Shown here piece by piece: positions 48,688-61,591 of a stretch of DNA of 64,000 nucleotides (its first letter is position 1; each line of letters opens with the position of its first letter). The notes beneath the pieces were generated by a model. The model saw nothing but the letters and a program-made list of their open reading frames with translations, was not told the origin of the DNA and ran no database searches. A program made the position numbers and the translations under genes. The stretch is from Phycisphaerales bacterium (GTDB taxonomy: Bacteria; Planctomycetota; Phycisphaerae; UBA1845; Fen-1342): contig JADJXS010000001.1 of assembly GCA_016710275.1 (NCBI GenBank), positions 1,364,001-1,428,000 of the forward strand, given 5' to 3'.

Positions 48688-50109
48688 ATGGATTTGTGTG
48701 ATACGCCGGTTCTGCCGCAAATGGCAGTTCGGGCGGCACGATTGGCAGGAGGCGCTGACATTCGCTCGAAATCCTCGTTTTTTCCCGGATTTCAGGCGCT
48801 GGTTGCGGCCGTGCTATTGCTGTGGCCGCTGACGGGTTGCGCTGTTCATCAGCCGCGGGGGCTGGGGCTGCTGGAACGGATGCGCGAACCGGAAACGGGT
48901 CGCCGATTCTGGCTGTACCTGCCGGAGCAATACGTCGGCGGGACGGCGGCAGAGCGCAACTCGCGGCGCTGGCCGCTGGTGGTTTCGTGTCATGGGCTAA
49001 AGCCCTTCGACAATGCGCGGCCGCAGGCGCTGGAGTGGGAGGCGGAGGCCGATCGATACGGGTTCATCGTTGTTGCGCCGGAGTTGAAGGCGCCGGACGT
49101 TCTGGCTCAGTTCCCGGTTCGATCGCGTCACGCGGCGTTTGTGGAGGATGAGCGCTGCACGGCGGCGATTGTGGATCACGTCGTGCAGCAGTATGGGGCG
49201 GATCCTGCCAACGTGCTGGCGACGAGTTGGAGCAGCGGGGGGTATCTGGCGCACTCGCTGCTCAATCAGTACCCGGACAAGTTCACGTGCCTGGCGGTTC
49301 GGCAGTCCAACTTTTCGGAGCATGTGCTGGATTCGTCCAAGACGCCGCGCTCGCTGTATGCGCCGATCCTGATCGTGAACACCGAGCACGACGTGGGCAT
49401 CTGCCTGTCGGAGTCGCGGCGCGCACGAGAGTGGTACGCCGGCCACGGCTTCAAGAATTGCGGGTGGGTGCTGGTTCGCGGATTGGGGCATGAGCGTACG
49501 CCGGACGTGGCGGCGTCGTTCTTCGCGCAGGTGGCGGGGGTGCAGCCGCGAACACCGAGCGAAGCCCTGGCCCGACGGCAGGTGATTGACGGAAACGCGG
49601 AAGGGCTGGCCGCTTTGGCAGGGACGGTTTCGCGCGGAGTGGCGAAGCGCCAGCCGGCGTTGGCGTCGGCCCGCAGATCGGCGGGTGCAGAACCGCGCCC
49701 GGATTCGGGCGTGGATCGCGCGACACATGAATTGAATGGCGGCGTACGCAGCGCCGGGCCGCAGGATGGCGGCCGGTCGGCGGTGCGGCCGACGCCGGGG
49801 GCGGCGGGGCCGGTCGGAATCCGGCTGACGTCGGCGGTGGGGATCGAGCCGCTGAACCTGGGTTTTTCGGCGGATTGTCCGCCCGACTGGCTGCGCTCGG
49901 GGACGTTTCTCTGGTCGCTCAACGGCGATCCGCTCTGCACCGGCAGCAATGGTCAAAAGACGCTGACGCGCCCGGGTGAGTATGTGCTGGAATTGCTGGT
50001 GCTGACCAGCGGCGGCGTGGAGTATCGCGCGTCGCGGACGATTCGCGTGGTGCCGCAGCAGCGGTCGGCGACGGGCGCAGCGGCGTCCATGGCGCCGCGG
50101 GTGCCGTGA
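48688..50109 (+). CDS. Esterase/PHB-depolymerase-like lipoprotein
   Basis: 473 residues. Signal ending LTGC (Cys51) marks a lipoprotein. The alpha/beta-hydrolase domain has WPLVVSCHGLKPFDNARPQA (95-114), nucleophile Ser182 in TSWSSGG, acid Asp235 in NTEHDVG and His268 in GLGHERTP. The pattern is close to polyhydroxyalkanoate-depolymerase/feruloyl-esterase types. After a disordered linker (about 290-370) a PKD/Ig-like beta domain ends the protein (GTFLWSLNGDP...YVLELLVLTSGG). The substrate is unknown. The start is uncertain between ATG 48688 and 48721. Confidence 0.78.
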   Translation: MDLCDTPVLPQMAVRAARLAGGADIRSKSSFFPGFQALVAAVLLLWPLTGCAVHQPRGLGLLERMREPETGRRFWLYLPEQYVGGTAAERNSRRWPLVVSCHGLKPFDNARPQALEWEAEADRYGFIVVAPELKAPDVLAQFPVRSRHAAFVEDERCTAAIVDHVVQQYGADPANVLATSWSSGGYLAHSLLNQYPDKFTCLAVRQSNFSEHVLDSSKTPRSLYAPILIVNTEHDVGICLSESRRAREWYAGHGFKNCGWVLVRGLGHERTPDVAASFFAQVAGVQPRTPSEALARRQVIDGNAEGLAALAGTVSRGVAKRQPALASARRSAGAEPRPDSGVDRATHELNGGVRSAGPQDGGRSAVRPTPGAAGPVGIRLTSAVGIEPLNLGFSADCPPDWLRSGTFLWSLNGDPLCTGSNGQKTLTRPGEYVLELLVLTSGGVEYRASRTIRVVPQQRSATGAAASMAPRVP

Positions 50110-50239
50110 ACCGTGACGTTGGCGCAGCGAATGTCGCGCGCGGCGGCGATTGCGCCGCGGGTGCTGCGAGCGCGGGTCGCGACGGCGATGAGCGAGCGGC
50201 GAGCGGCGACGTCCTGCGGCACTGACGGGGCTTGATCCG

Positions 50240-50758
50240 ATGCCCGAGTTTCATCAGAACATCTGGGCGCCCTGGCGGATGGAGTACATCTCGGAGCTTC
50301 ACGAGGGGGAATCGCCGGCCTGCTTCCTGTGCGACTACGCGGCCAATCCGCAGCGCGATGCGGAAAACCTGGTCGTTCTGCGCGGGCGGCACACGCTGAT
50401 GCTGATGAACCGGTTTCCCTACACGGGCGGGCACCTGCTGATTTCGCCGCTGGAGCATGGCGGCGACCTGACGGCGCTGCGGGCGGAGGTGGGGCAGGAG
50501 CTATCGGCGCGGCTGGCGGACGGATTGCGGGTGCTGGCGGAAGCGCTGTCGCCACAGGGATTCAACATCGGGATGAACCTGGGTCGCTGTGCCGGGGCGG
50601 GGCTGCCGGATCACTTGCACTGGCACATCGTTCCGCGGTGGGGCGGGGATACGAATTTCATGCCGGTGGTGGGGGATGTGCGGGTGATACCGGAGGCGCT
50701 GCGGCGGACGCATGAGCGATTGTGTGCGGCGGTGGGGAAGCTGGGGGTGGGGGGGTGA
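50240..50758 (+). CDS. HIT family hydrolase
   Basis: 172 residues. Histidine triad HLHWHIV (His125, His127, His129) and a zinc-type CFLC (Cys28, Cys31) after the conserved NIWAPWRMEYI start. It hydrolyses or phosphorolyses nucleotide derivatives such as Ap4A. The ribosome-binding site is weak. It converges with the fmdB-like gene. Confidence 0.93.
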   Translation: MPEFHQNIWAPWRMEYISELHEGESPACFLCDYAANPQRDAENLVVLRGRHTLMLMNRFPYTGGHLLISPLEHGGDLTALRAEVGQELSARLADGLRVLAEALSPQGFNIGMNLGRCAGAGLPDHLHWHIVPRWGGDTNFMPVVGDVRVIPEALRRTHERLCAAVGKLGVGG

Positions 50759-50833
50759 ATCCGGTGCGCCTGCTCGCAGCGTGATGGCTCAGGGTTCGTT
50801 TGTGCGCGTGGACATCCAGATCAATCTTCGCAC

Positions 50834-51304
50834 TCACTTTCGGCCGGATTTAGGTCTCTTCGCGGAGGTGGCGGAGCGGCGCGCGCGGCCGCCGCTGGGG
50901 GCTTTTGATGAGATCGGAGCGCTGGAGCGGGGCGTGCTCGATGCGGCGCTGTTCTCGGAGGGCTGAGACGACGCGGGTGCGCCAGCTTTCGCCTGTCCAT
51001 CCGGCTTTGCCGGCGTCGCGGGCGGCGTCGGAGAATCGGTCGCCGGTTTCGCTGCTTCCGCTGTGGGCTTCGGTGAATCGGCCGCCGGCTTGTCCGCCTC
51101 GGCCGCCTTGCGATAGCTCTCGCTGCGATAATCCGTCTGGTAGAACCCGCTGCCCTTGAAGATCACCCCCGCGCCGATGCCCAGCAGCCGGCGCAGCCGC
51201 GACTTTCCGCAGGCCGGGCATTTGCGCAGGGGGGCCGCGGTGATGGATTGAAATTCCTCGAACTGATGTTTGCAGGCCTCGCAGGCGTATTCGTAGGTCG
51301 GCAT
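50834..51304 (-). CDS. FmdB-type zinc-ribbon protein
   Basis: 156 residues. Putative regulatory FmdB ribbon MPTYEYACEACKHQFEEFQS with zinc ligands Cys8, Cys11, Cys29 and Cys32. The ribbon family is usually about 70-100 residues; here a long Ala/Pro/Lys/Ser-rich tail (from residue 75) is added. AAAGGAA lies before the ATG, and the gene follows grpE by 17 nt, so it is probably co-transcribed with the chaperone genes. Confidence 0.88.
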   Translation of the reverse strand: MPTYEYACEACKHQFEEFQSITAAPLRKCPACGKSRLRRLLGIGAGVIFKGSGFYQTDYRSESYRKAAEADKPAADSPKPTAEAAKPATDSPTPPATPAKPDGQAKAGAPASSQPSENSAASSTPRSSAPISSKAPSGGRARRSATSAKRPKSGRK

Positions 51305-51321
51305 GGCGTTCCTTTCGGGAA

Positions 51322-51900
51322 TCAGCCCGACGACGGGCCGGTCGAGATCACGACCTTTGCCGCGCGCAGCACGCGGTCGTGCATGCGGTAGCCGCGCTCC
51401 AGCTCGCGCAGCACCGTGCCGGCGGGAACGTCGGTGCTGGGCTGCTGCATCAGGGCCTGGTGCAGATCGGGGTCGAAGGGGTGGCCCTCCGCCTGGATCG
51501 GCTCCACGCCGCGACTGCGCAGCAGCTTCATGAAGTGCTCGGTGGTGATGCGCACCCCGTCGGCGAGGGTGGCGGAATCCGCTCCCTGCGCCGCGGATTG
51601 CTGCGTGCGGATCAGGTCGTCGAGCACGACCAGCAGGTCGCGGGCGAAATCCGCCTCTGCGAAGCGCAGCGCCTCCTCCTTGTCGCGTTGCAGCCGGGTC
51701 GCCAGGTTTCGGCCGTCGGCGATCAGGCGCAGGTTCTTCTCTCGCAGCTCGGCCAGTTCGCGCTCCGGCGAGGCGGGCGCAGGATCCGCGTGAGCTTGCG
51801 CGCCGGGATCGGGCGCTCCGCCGCCGCGCGGGTCGGAGGCGTCGGCCACACCGCCCGCTGCGGAATCGGCAGCGGCGGGGTCATGTTCGACGTGTGTCAT
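51322..51900 (-). CDS. grpE: GrpE nucleotide exchange factor
   Basis: 192 residues. Ala/Asp-rich N-terminus, then the long coiled coil (RELAELREKNLRLIADGRNL) and the beta-wing head (GVEPIQAEGHPFDPDLHQAL, VLRELERGYRMHDRVLRAAK, VVIS). It releases ADP from DnaK. It follows dnaJ by 64 nt. dnaK itself is not in the window. Confidence 0.95.
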   Translation of the reverse strand: MTHVEHDPAAADSAAGGVADASDPRGGGAPDPGAQAHADPAPASPERELAELREKNLRLIADGRNLATRLQRDKEEALRFAEADFARDLLVVLDDLIRTQQSAAQGADSATLADGVRITTEHFMKLLRSRGVEPIQAEGHPFDPDLHQALMQQPSTDVPAGTVLRELERGYRMHDRVLRAAKVVISTGPSSG

Positions 51901-51964
51901 CGCGTTACTCCTGTCCTCGCGGCGCCGGTCCGCGGCGCCGCAGCTCGGATGCGCCGGACGCGAA

Positions 51965-53119
51965 CTACGCCCCGGCGTCGCCCTTGCCCATCAGGTAGTC
52001 CTTCATGCGTTCGAAGAAACCGCGCGACTCCGGGAGGGCCGTGTTGTCCTCGGTGGCGGCGAGCTGGCGGAGCAGCTCCTCCTGCTTGCGAGTGAGTTTC
52101 TTGGGGATTTCGACCAGCACCTGCACGATCTCGTCGCCGCTGCGGCCGGTGTTGATGTTCGGCAGCCCTTTGCCGCTGAGCTTGAAGACCGCTCCGTGCT
52201 GCGTGCCGGAGGGGATGCGCAGCGGGGCGCGGCCGGCCAGCGTGGGCACCTCGACCTGTCCGCCGAGGGCCGCCTGCGTGAAGCTGATCGGCAGCCGGCA
52301 GATCAGGTGATCGCCGTCGCGGACGAGAAAGGGGTGTTCGCTGATTCGGATGACGCACAGCAAATCGCCGCGCGTCTGGCCGTTCATCCCCGGTTCCCCC
52401 TCGCCGCGGACGCGGATCATCTGCCCGTCGTGGATGCCGCGCGGCACCTTGACGCTGACGACGACTTCCTTCGCGGCGCGGCCGCTGCCGCCGCAGTCGC
52501 GGCACGGCTTTGTGATGGTCTGCCCGCGGCCGTGGCACGCGGGGCATTCGACGACCTGGCGGGTGACGAAGAAGCCCATCGACTGCTGGCGCTCGACCTG
52601 GCCGTACCCGCCGCAGGTCTTGCAGGGCGTGGTGTTCGTGCCGGGGGCGGCGCCGCGGCCGGAGCAGGGCTGGCAATAATCCTGGCGCTCGAAGCGGAGG
52701 GTGCGTTCGGTGCCGGTGGCGACATCCTGCATTTCCAGCTCGAGCGTGGTTTGAATGTCCACGCCGCCGCCGCCGCCGCCGGCGCGGGAGCGTCCTCGCG
52801 CGCGTCCGCCGCCGAAAGCCCCGCCGAGCAGTTCCTCGAAGACGCTGAAGATGTCGTCCGCCCGCATGTGGGCGAAGTCGTGCATCGGCACGCCGTTGAG
52901 GCCTTCGTGGCCGAAGCGGTCGTAGCGGGCGCGCTTCTCGGGGTCCGACAGCACCTCGTAGGCTTCCGCGGCTTCCTTGAAGCTCTGCTCCGCGCCCGGC
53001 TCGCGGTTGCGATCGGGGTGGTACTTCATGGCGGCCTGTCGATAGGCGCGCTTGATGTCGTCGGCCGCGGATTCGCGACCAACGCCGAGCACTTCGTAGT
53101 AATCGCGCTTGGAGGCCAC
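51965..53119 (-). CDS. dnaJ: DnaJ co-chaperone
   Basis: 384 residues. J-domain at 1-65 with His34-Pro35-Asp36. Gly-rich region with [14 protein letters not shown]. Four zinc-finger CxxCxGxG repeats ([32 protein letters not shown]). The C-terminal substrate-binding domains have [20 protein letters not shown]. It stimulates DnaK ATPase. GTG start at 53119 with the family-standard [12 protein letters not shown]. It lies after the terminator that closes the groE operon, so it probably has its own promoter. Confidence 0.96.
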   Translation of the reverse strand: MASKRDYYEVLGVGRESAADDIKRAYRQAAMKYHPDRNREPGAEQSFKEAAEAYEVLSDPEKRARYDRFGHEGLNGVPMHDFAHMRADDIFSVFEELLGGAFGGGRARGRSRAGGGGGGVDIQTTLELEMQDVATGTERTLRFERQDYCQPCSGRGAAPGTNTTPCKTCGGYGQVERQQSMGFFVTRQVVECPACHGRGQTITKPCRDCGGSGRAAKEVVVSVKVPRGIHDGQMIRVRGEGEPGMNGQTRGDLLCVIRISEHPFLVRDGDHLICRLPISFTQAALGGQVEVPTLAGRAPLRIPSGTQHGAVFKLSGKGLPNINTGRSGDEIVQVLVEIPKKLTRKQEELLRQLAATEDNTALPESRGFFERMKDYLMGKGDAGA

Positions 53120-53171
53120 GGGGAAGCGATGCCCTCAATCACTCGGCCCGGTCGGACAGGGAACGTCGGCC

Positions 53172-53217
53172 CGGGAAAGATAATGACAGGGGCGTCCGCC
53201 GCGCGAACGCCCCTGTC
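53172..53217 (-). terminator. Intrinsic terminator after groEL1
   Basis: On the minus strand an 11-bp perfect stem GACAGGGGCGT/ACGCCCCTGTC (53207-53217 with 53185-53195) is followed by ATTATCTTTCCC. It separates the groE genes from dnaJ-grpE. Confidence 0.75.
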
Positions 53218-53309
53218 CACAAGACCCGCTGCAGCGCCGGATGGGTCGGCGGCGACCCGGCTCCGCACGCGACCATTGCCGGGTGCGGATCATGCGGCGC
53301 GGGGCGCGA

Positions 53310-54926
<1,617 letters not shown>

Positions 54927-55019
54927 TGGAACCTCGGGTACGGGGTTACGGCGGGCGCGCCGGGCGCGCTGGCCGGTCAATCCGGAATCTTCACACCGAC
55001 GACAATTGTCCGCCGCGGA

Positions 55020-55358
55020 CTATTCCTGGACGGCCAGGATGTCCGACTCGCGGAGAATGACGAACTTCGTGCCGTCGATCTCGATCTCATTGCCGCTGTA
55101 CTTGCCGTAATACACGCGGTCGCCGGTGCGGACGGACATTGTGCCGCGTGCGCCGGTGGACTCGATCAGCTTGCCGGGGCCGGTGGCGAGAACCTTGCCG
55201 ACGGTGGGCTTCTCGCGGGCGGTGTCGGGCAGCACGATGCCGCCGGCGGTGCGCTCCTCGGCCTCCAGCGGCTGCACGACGACGCGGTCGTCGAGCGGGC
55301 GGAGGTTCAGGTTGATCGCCTTGGTGTCCTTCTTCGGGGTAGCCACTGCAGTCGCCAT
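55020..55358 (-). CDS. groES: Co-chaperonin GroES
   Basis: 112 residues. LNLRPLDDRVVVQPLEAEER, then the mobile loop (TAGGIVLPD) and VGKVLATGPG, YGKYSGNEIEIDG. An N-terminal extension of about 15 residues (TAVATPKKDTKA) precedes the usual start. GGAGAAAAG is well placed before ATG 55358. A 7-bp hairpin lies just upstream. First of the groES-groEL1 pair. Confidence 0.96.
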   Translation of the reverse strand: MATAVATPKKDTKAINLNLRPLDDRVVVQPLEAEERTAGGIVLPDTAREKPTVGKVLATGPGKLIESTGARGTMSVRTGDRVYYGKYSGNEIEIDGTKFVILRESDILAVQE

Positions 55359-55377
55359 GCGTCTTTTCTCCGTCAGG

Positions 55378-55395
55378 GGCGGGACAAGTCCCGCC
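55378..55395 (-). promoter_or_regulatory. Hairpin just upstream of the groES ribosome-binding site
   Basis: GGCGGGA and TCCCGCC form a perfect 7-bp stem with loop CTTG (minus strand) ending about 20 nt before the groES start. It could be an RNA-processing or stability element between the KOW-like gene and groES. Confidence 0.4.
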
Positions 55396-55486
55396 GCGGT
55401 TGACACGCGGGTTGGATCGCCCGCGGATGCCCAGGTTGCGCCGTCGCGCCGCGACGGCAGAATCTCACACGATGCCGCGGGTCCGG

Positions 55487-55705
55487 TCAGGCGGAAATCT
55501 CGCACACCTGCCCGTGACGAACGGCCAGCTCCTCGCCGGGTTCGTCGACCCACAGCACATATTCCCAATCCGCCGCCGTCGCGCCCGCGACTTCCGCAGG
55601 CACTTCGCGCCGGTCCACAATCAGCCCCTGCTGCCCGAGATAAGGCCCGTTCAGCAGCGCCACCAGCGAACCCAGCGGAAGCGGCACACTCTCCGTCATC
55701 GTCAC
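55487..55705 (-). CDS. Small KOW/SH3-like protein between groEL2 and groES
   Basis: 72 residues. PLGSLVALLNGPYLGQQGLI has the spacing of a KOW motif (small beta-barrel that binds RNA or protein). The second half is acidic with a single Cys near the end. The start is taken as GTG 55705 with GGAG 7 nt upstream; ATG 55699 is the alternative. I know no characterised homologue. Its position between two chaperonin genes on the same strand suggests a link to them, but that is inference. Confidence 0.6.
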   Translation of the reverse strand: MTMTESVPLPLGSLVALLNGPYLGQQGLIVDRREVPAEVAGATAADWEYVLWVDEPGEELAVRHGQVCEISA

Positions 55706-55777
55706 TCACGAACTCCGTTTCGATTCATCGATGCCGGACGGCACAAGCGCCGTCCGCGCGGCCCGCCTGCGGGGCGA

Positions 55778-57460
<1,683 letters not shown>

Positions 57461-57579
57461 GGGACCGGTCTCCTTGGGTCAATTCAGCGATCGAGGGTCG
57501 AATCCGTATTCCCGGATTGCGCGAGCGCCGCGGCCGCCCTCATCAGCGGCGAGTCTGGACGCTCTGCGCGGAGGGTAAT

Positions 57580-57597
57580 CTGCAATCCGAGTGCCAG
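57580..57597 (-). promoter_or_regulatory. Sigma-54 (-24/-12) promoter upstream of groEL2
   Basis: Minus strand CTGGCACTCGGATTGCAG: TGGCAC, five bases, TTGCA, with exactly 10 bp between the invariant GG and GC. This matches the RpoN consensus fully apart from one G. The expected start of transcription is about 105 nt before the groEL2 ATG. Confidence 0.65.
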
Positions 57598-57695
57598 GCT
57601 CCCGCCATGCGTACGGGCGCGTAACCGCATGTTCCAGCAACGCTTGCAGCGAGTTTGGGGGAGGCATGAGCCGGTCCGGCGGCGACTTGTGTCGG

Positions 57696-57718
57696 CCTGA
57701 CAGTGCCAAAGTGACAGG
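57696..57718. promoter_or_regulatory. Inverted repeat, candidate enhancer-binding site
   Basis: CCTGACA and TGACAGG flank 9 bp (one mismatch in the arms). It lies about 110 bp upstream of the -24 element, the usual distance for a sigma-54 activator site. No known activator consensus is matched. Confidence 0.35.
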
Positions 57719-57738
57719 CGCGTCCTCCGTCGAGGCGC

Positions 57739-60700
57739 CTACTCCCAGCTCACCGCGCCGCGCGCCCCGCAGCAGAGCACGTTCTCTCCGCCCACCAGGT
57801 CGGACGCGGCTTTGAGCAGCTCGTCCCGGGGGTCGATCCCACTGCCGCCGCGGGCCTGCACGGTGGCCGTCCATCCCCCGGGGGACGCGACCTGAAAGAA
57901 AACGGGCGTCCGCCCGCGGTGCCGGGCGAAGAGGTCGCGCAACCGGGAGAGCATCAGGCGCGTGGGCGTTGTGTCGGCGGGGGGGGCATCGGCGCGGGTG
58001 GGCAATGTGTCGGAGGGCGGCGGCGCGTCGATCCGGGCCGGGCCGGTGGTGCGCAGACGGACGACGACTTCGCGGGTGAGCTTGCGGCGGGCCTCCTCGA
58101 TGGTGATGACTTCAGCGAGGCGAAGCGCGGGCTCCTCGCGGCGGCGGTCCACGCTGCCGTCGAAGAAGGCGACGGCGTCGGGCCGCAGCAGGGGTTGCAG
58201 GCGCGCGAGCGAATCGGGGAAGACGATGGCCTCGACGCTGCCGCTGAAATCCTCCAGGTGCGCGATCAGCATCTTCTGTCCCGCGCTGCGGCCCTGCTTG
58301 ATCGGGACGGCGCGCAGGCGGGTGATCAGCGCCCCGATGATGACGCGCTGGCCGTCGCTCATGCTGCGAAGCTGGGCGATGTTGGCCTGCGCGAGATGGC
58401 GGACCAGCTTCTCATGCTGCGTCAGCGGGTGCCGGGTGATGTAGAAGCCCAGCACCTGCTTTTCGTGGGCGAGCATCTCGGCGTCGGTCCACTCGAGCTG
58501 CTGCGCACGCGAGGGGGGCGGCGGCGGTGCGCTCTGCATGAACTCGCCGAACATGTCGAGCTGACCGGCGCGGCGGTCGCGCGCCGCCTGCTGCCCGCCC
58601 TGCATCGCGTCCTCGATGATCTCCATGAGCGCGCGGCGCATCGCCCCGGTGCCGTCGAAAGCGCCGGCCTTGATCAGCGCTTCCAGCGCCGACTTGTTCA
58701 CGCACGCGAGGTCGACGCGCGCGCAAAAGTCATGCACGTCGCGGAAGCTCTCCTTTTCGCGGGCGGCCTTGATGGCCTGTACGGCCTTGAGGCCGACGCC
58801 GTTGATCGCGGCCAGGCCGAAGCGGACGTGGCCACGCGGCGAACCCGGGCGCGGCGCATCGGGCGCGCCGCCCGGCGGTGCGTCGCCTGCGGCGCGCTCG
58901 CTGTAGACGGGGGTGAAGGCCTCGTCCGACTCGTTCACGTCGGGGGCCAGCACCGGGATGCCGATCGATCCGTCGGCCTGGCGCATGCGCCGCGCCTCTT
59001 CGAGATACTCGCCGATTTTCTCGGTGTTGCCGGTTTCGTAGGTCAGCAGCGAGGACAGGAATTCGACCGGGTAGTACGTCTTGAGATACGCGGTCTGGAA
59101 GGCGACCAGTCCATAGCCGGTGGAATGCGCCTTGTTGAAGGCGTAACCGCCGAATTTCAGAATGTCCTCGAAGATCTGCTCACCGACGCTGCGCGGCACG
59201 CCGTTCTTCTCTGCGCCGGCGAGAAACGGCTCGCGCTCGGCGTTGATGGCCTCGATCTTCTTCTTGCTGATGGCCTTGGCCAGGCGGAAGGCGCGGCGCA
59301 GCGGCACGTCGCCCAGCCGGTTCACCAGCCGGGAGACCTGCTCCTGGTAGACCATGATCCCGTAGGTCTCGCGCAGCACTTCGGTCATCAGGGGGTGCGG
59401 CGTGGTCCACGGCTTGCCGTGCTTGCGGGCGACGTATTCGTCGATGTACTCCATCGGGCCGGGGCGGAAGAGGGCGTTGGCGGCGATCAGGTCCTCGACG
59501 CGGTTGGGCTTCATCTTCATCAGCACGTCGCGCATGCCGCCGGATTCGAACTGAAACACGCCGCGCGTCTCGCCGCGCGCCAGCAGCGCGAAGACGCGCG
59601 GGTCGGAGAGGTCCAGCGCTTCGAGGTCGATCGTCACGCCGTGATGCTGTTTCACGAGCCGCACGCAGAGGTCAATCTGGGAGAGCGTGCGCAGGCCGAG
59701 GAAGTCCATCTTCAGCAGGCCGATTTTCTCGACCGTCGGCCCCTCGAACTGCGTCGTCACCTCGGAGTCGGGCTGCTTGAACAGCGGGACGAAATTGTCC
59801 AGCGGCTGATCAGCGATCACGAGGCCGGCCGCGTGGACGGAGGCGTGCCGCGCCAGGCCTTCGAGCCGGCGACCGATGTCCAGCACCTTGCGCACCGCGG
59901 GATCTGCGTCGCGCAGCTTGCGCAGCTCGGCTTCGCGCTCCAGCGCCTTGTCGATCGTCATCTTCAATTCTTCGGGCACGAGCTTGGCCAGCCGATCCGC
60001 CTGTTGCAGCGGCACGTCCAGCACGCGGCAGATGTCGCGAATGGCGGCCTTGGGCTTGAGCCGGCCGAAGGTGATGATCTGCGCGACGTGGCCGTACTTT
60101 TCGCGGACGTATTGGATCACCTGCTGGCGGCGATCCTGACACATGTCGAGGTCGATGTCGGGCATTTCGTCGCGCTCGGGGTCCATGAAGCGCTCGAAAT
60201 ACAGGCCGTAGCGCAGCGGGTCGCAGTGGCTGATGCGCAGGCAGTAGCCGATGACCGTTGAGCAGCCCGAGCCGCGCGCGTTGACCGGAATGCCGTGCTT
60301 TACGCAGTATTCGACCACGTCCCAGACGATCAGAAAGTAGCCGCTGAAGCCCTTGGAGCGCACCACGTCCAGCTCGTAGTCGATGCGCTCCTGCAACTCG
60401 GCGCTGATCTCGCCGTAGCGGCGCAGCGCCCCGGCCATCACGATCTCGCGCAGGTAGGCGTCTGCGGTCCTGGCCTCGGGCGTGCGGAAGACCGGCGCGT
60501 GCCGCTGCGTGAAGTCAAACTCGACGTTGCACAGGTCGGCGACGCGGCGCGTGTTCGAGAGCGCTTCGGCGTAATCGGGCAGTGCGTCGGCCATCTCCTG
60601 CGGCGTCTTCAGAAAGAACTGATCGGCCGGGAAGCGGAAGCGGTCCTCCTCCTGCACGCGGCGGCGGGTGCTGATGCAGCAAAGCACGTCATGGGCTTCG

Positions 60701-61443
60701 ACGTCGGCGTGCGACAGGTAATGCACGTCATTCGTGGCGATCAATCCCACGCCGAGCTTCTGCGCCAGCTCCTTCAACTCGGGGTTGGTGAGCGCCTGTT
60801 CCTGCATGCCGTGATTCTGCACCTCGATGAAGAACCGGTCCGGGCCGAAGATTTCGAGATAGGTCTCGGCGGTGGCGCGTGCGGCGCTCATGTCGCGGCG
60901 CAACAGCGCCTGCGGAATCTCCCCGCCGAGGCAGGTGCTGGTGCAGATCAGCCCGGCGCTGTGCTCGCGCAGCGTGGCCTTGTCGATGCGCGGCTTGTAG
61001 TAGAAGCCTTCCGTGTACCCGATGCTCGCCAGCCGCATGAGGTTGCGATAGCCCTCGATGTTCTGCGCCAGCAGCAGCAGGTGAAATGACGCCTCGGACA
61101 TGCCGCGCGCGTCGCGGTCGCGGCGGTCCCCGGGCGCCATGTACATCTCGCAGCCGATGATCGGCTTGATCCCCGCTTCGCGCGCGGCCTGGTAGAACTC
61201 GATCGCACCGAACAGGTTGCCGTGATCGGTGATCGCCAGCGCCGACATGCCCATCCCGCGCGCGGTCTGCACCAGCTCGCGCACCCGGCAGGCGCCGTCG
61301 AGCAGCGAGTACTCGGTGTGCACGTGCAGGTGCACGAAATCGGCGGCGCCCGCCGGCGACGGAGGAGTGGCGGCCGGGGGCGCTTCCGTCGGCGCTTCTC
61401 GAAACGGGCGCTTGGAATCAGGTGCGGGTTTTCGCGCGCTCAT
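57739..61443 (-). CDS. dnaE: DNA polymerase III alpha subunit
   Basis: 1234 residues. The PHP domain begins VHLHVHTEYSLLDG with ITDHGN and NDVHYL. The catalytic site contains NARGSG and EMPDIDLDM (about residue 440), with the remaining palm, fingers (KMDFLGLRTLSQID), helix-hairpin-helix (AINGVGLKAVQAI) and OB-fold (LIAHLEDFSGSVEAIVFPDS). The replicative polymerase of the DnaE1 type. ATG 61443 has GGAGGG upstream; the first 35 residues are Pro/Ala-rich and unusual. Confidence 0.96.
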   Translation of the reverse strand: MSARKPAPDSKRPFREAPTEAPPAATPPSPAGAADFVHLHVHTEYSLLDGACRVRELVQTARGMGMSALAITDHGNLFGAIEFYQAAREAGIKPIIGCEMYMAPGDRRDRDARGMSEASFHLLLLAQNIEGYRNLMRLASIGYTEGFYYKPRIDKATLREHSAGLICTSTCLGGEIPQALLRRDMSAARATAETYLEIFGPDRFFIEVQNHGMQEQALTNPELKELAQKLGVGLIATNDVHYLSHADVEAHDVLCCISTRRRVQEEDRFRFPADQFFLKTPQEMADALPDYAEALSNTRRVADLCNVEFDFTQRHAPVFRTPEARTADAYLREIVMAGALRRYGEISAELQERIDYELDVVRSKGFSGYFLIVWDVVEYCVKHGIPVNARGSGCSTVIGYCLRISHCDPLRYGLYFERFMDPERDEMPDIDLDMCQDRRQQVIQYVREKYGHVAQIITFGRLKPKAAIRDICRVLDVPLQQADRLAKLVPEELKMTIDKALEREAELRKLRDADPAVRKVLDIGRRLEGLARHASVHAAGLVIADQPLDNFVPLFKQPDSEVTTQFEGPTVEKIGLLKMDFLGLRTLSQIDLCVRLVKQHHGVTIDLEALDLSDPRVFALLARGETRGVFQFESGGMRDVLMKMKPNRVEDLIAANALFRPGPMEYIDEYVARKHGKPWTTPHPLMTEVLRETYGIMVYQEQVSRLVNRLGDVPLRRAFRLAKAISKKKIEAINAEREPFLAGAEKNGVPRSVGEQIFEDILKFGGYAFNKAHSTGYGLVAFQTAYLKTYYPVEFLSSLLTYETGNTEKIGEYLEEARRMRQADGSIGIPVLAPDVNESDEAFTPVYSERAAGDAPPGGAPDAPRPGSPRGHVRFGLAAINGVGLKAVQAIKAAREKESFRDVHDFCARVDLACVNKSALEALIKAGAFDGTGAMRRALMEIIEDAMQGGQQAARDRRAGQLDMFGEFMQSAPPPPPSRAQQLEWTDAEMLAHEKQVLGFYITRHPLTQHEKLVRHLAQANIAQLRSMSDGQRVIIGALITRLRAVPIKQGRSAGQKMLIAHLEDFSGSVEAIVFPDSLARLQPLLRPDAVAFFDGSVDRRREEPALRLAEVITIEEARRKLTREVVVRLRTTGPARIDAPPPSDTLPTRADAPPADTTPTRLMLSRLRDLFARHRGRTPVFFQVASPGGWTATVQARGGSGIDPRDELLKAASDLVGGENVLCCGARGAVSWE

Positions 61444-61591
61444 GGCCGCCCTCCGGTGCCGCGGTTCGACGGCGATGCTAACTCGCGAGACGGGGCGCGA
61501 CAACGCGGAGCACGGCTTCCGTCTCGCGTGCAGCGGAACGCGCTCCGACCGCGGCGTGAGATTGCGCAGCGCCAAGCGCCGCCGGGCCGCC

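Noticed and set aside
57461..57738. CIRCE/HrcA operator upstream of groEL2
   Set aside because: A GGCACTC half is present but its inverted partner (GAGTGCTAA) is not at the right distance; the bases fit the sigma-54 -24 element instead.
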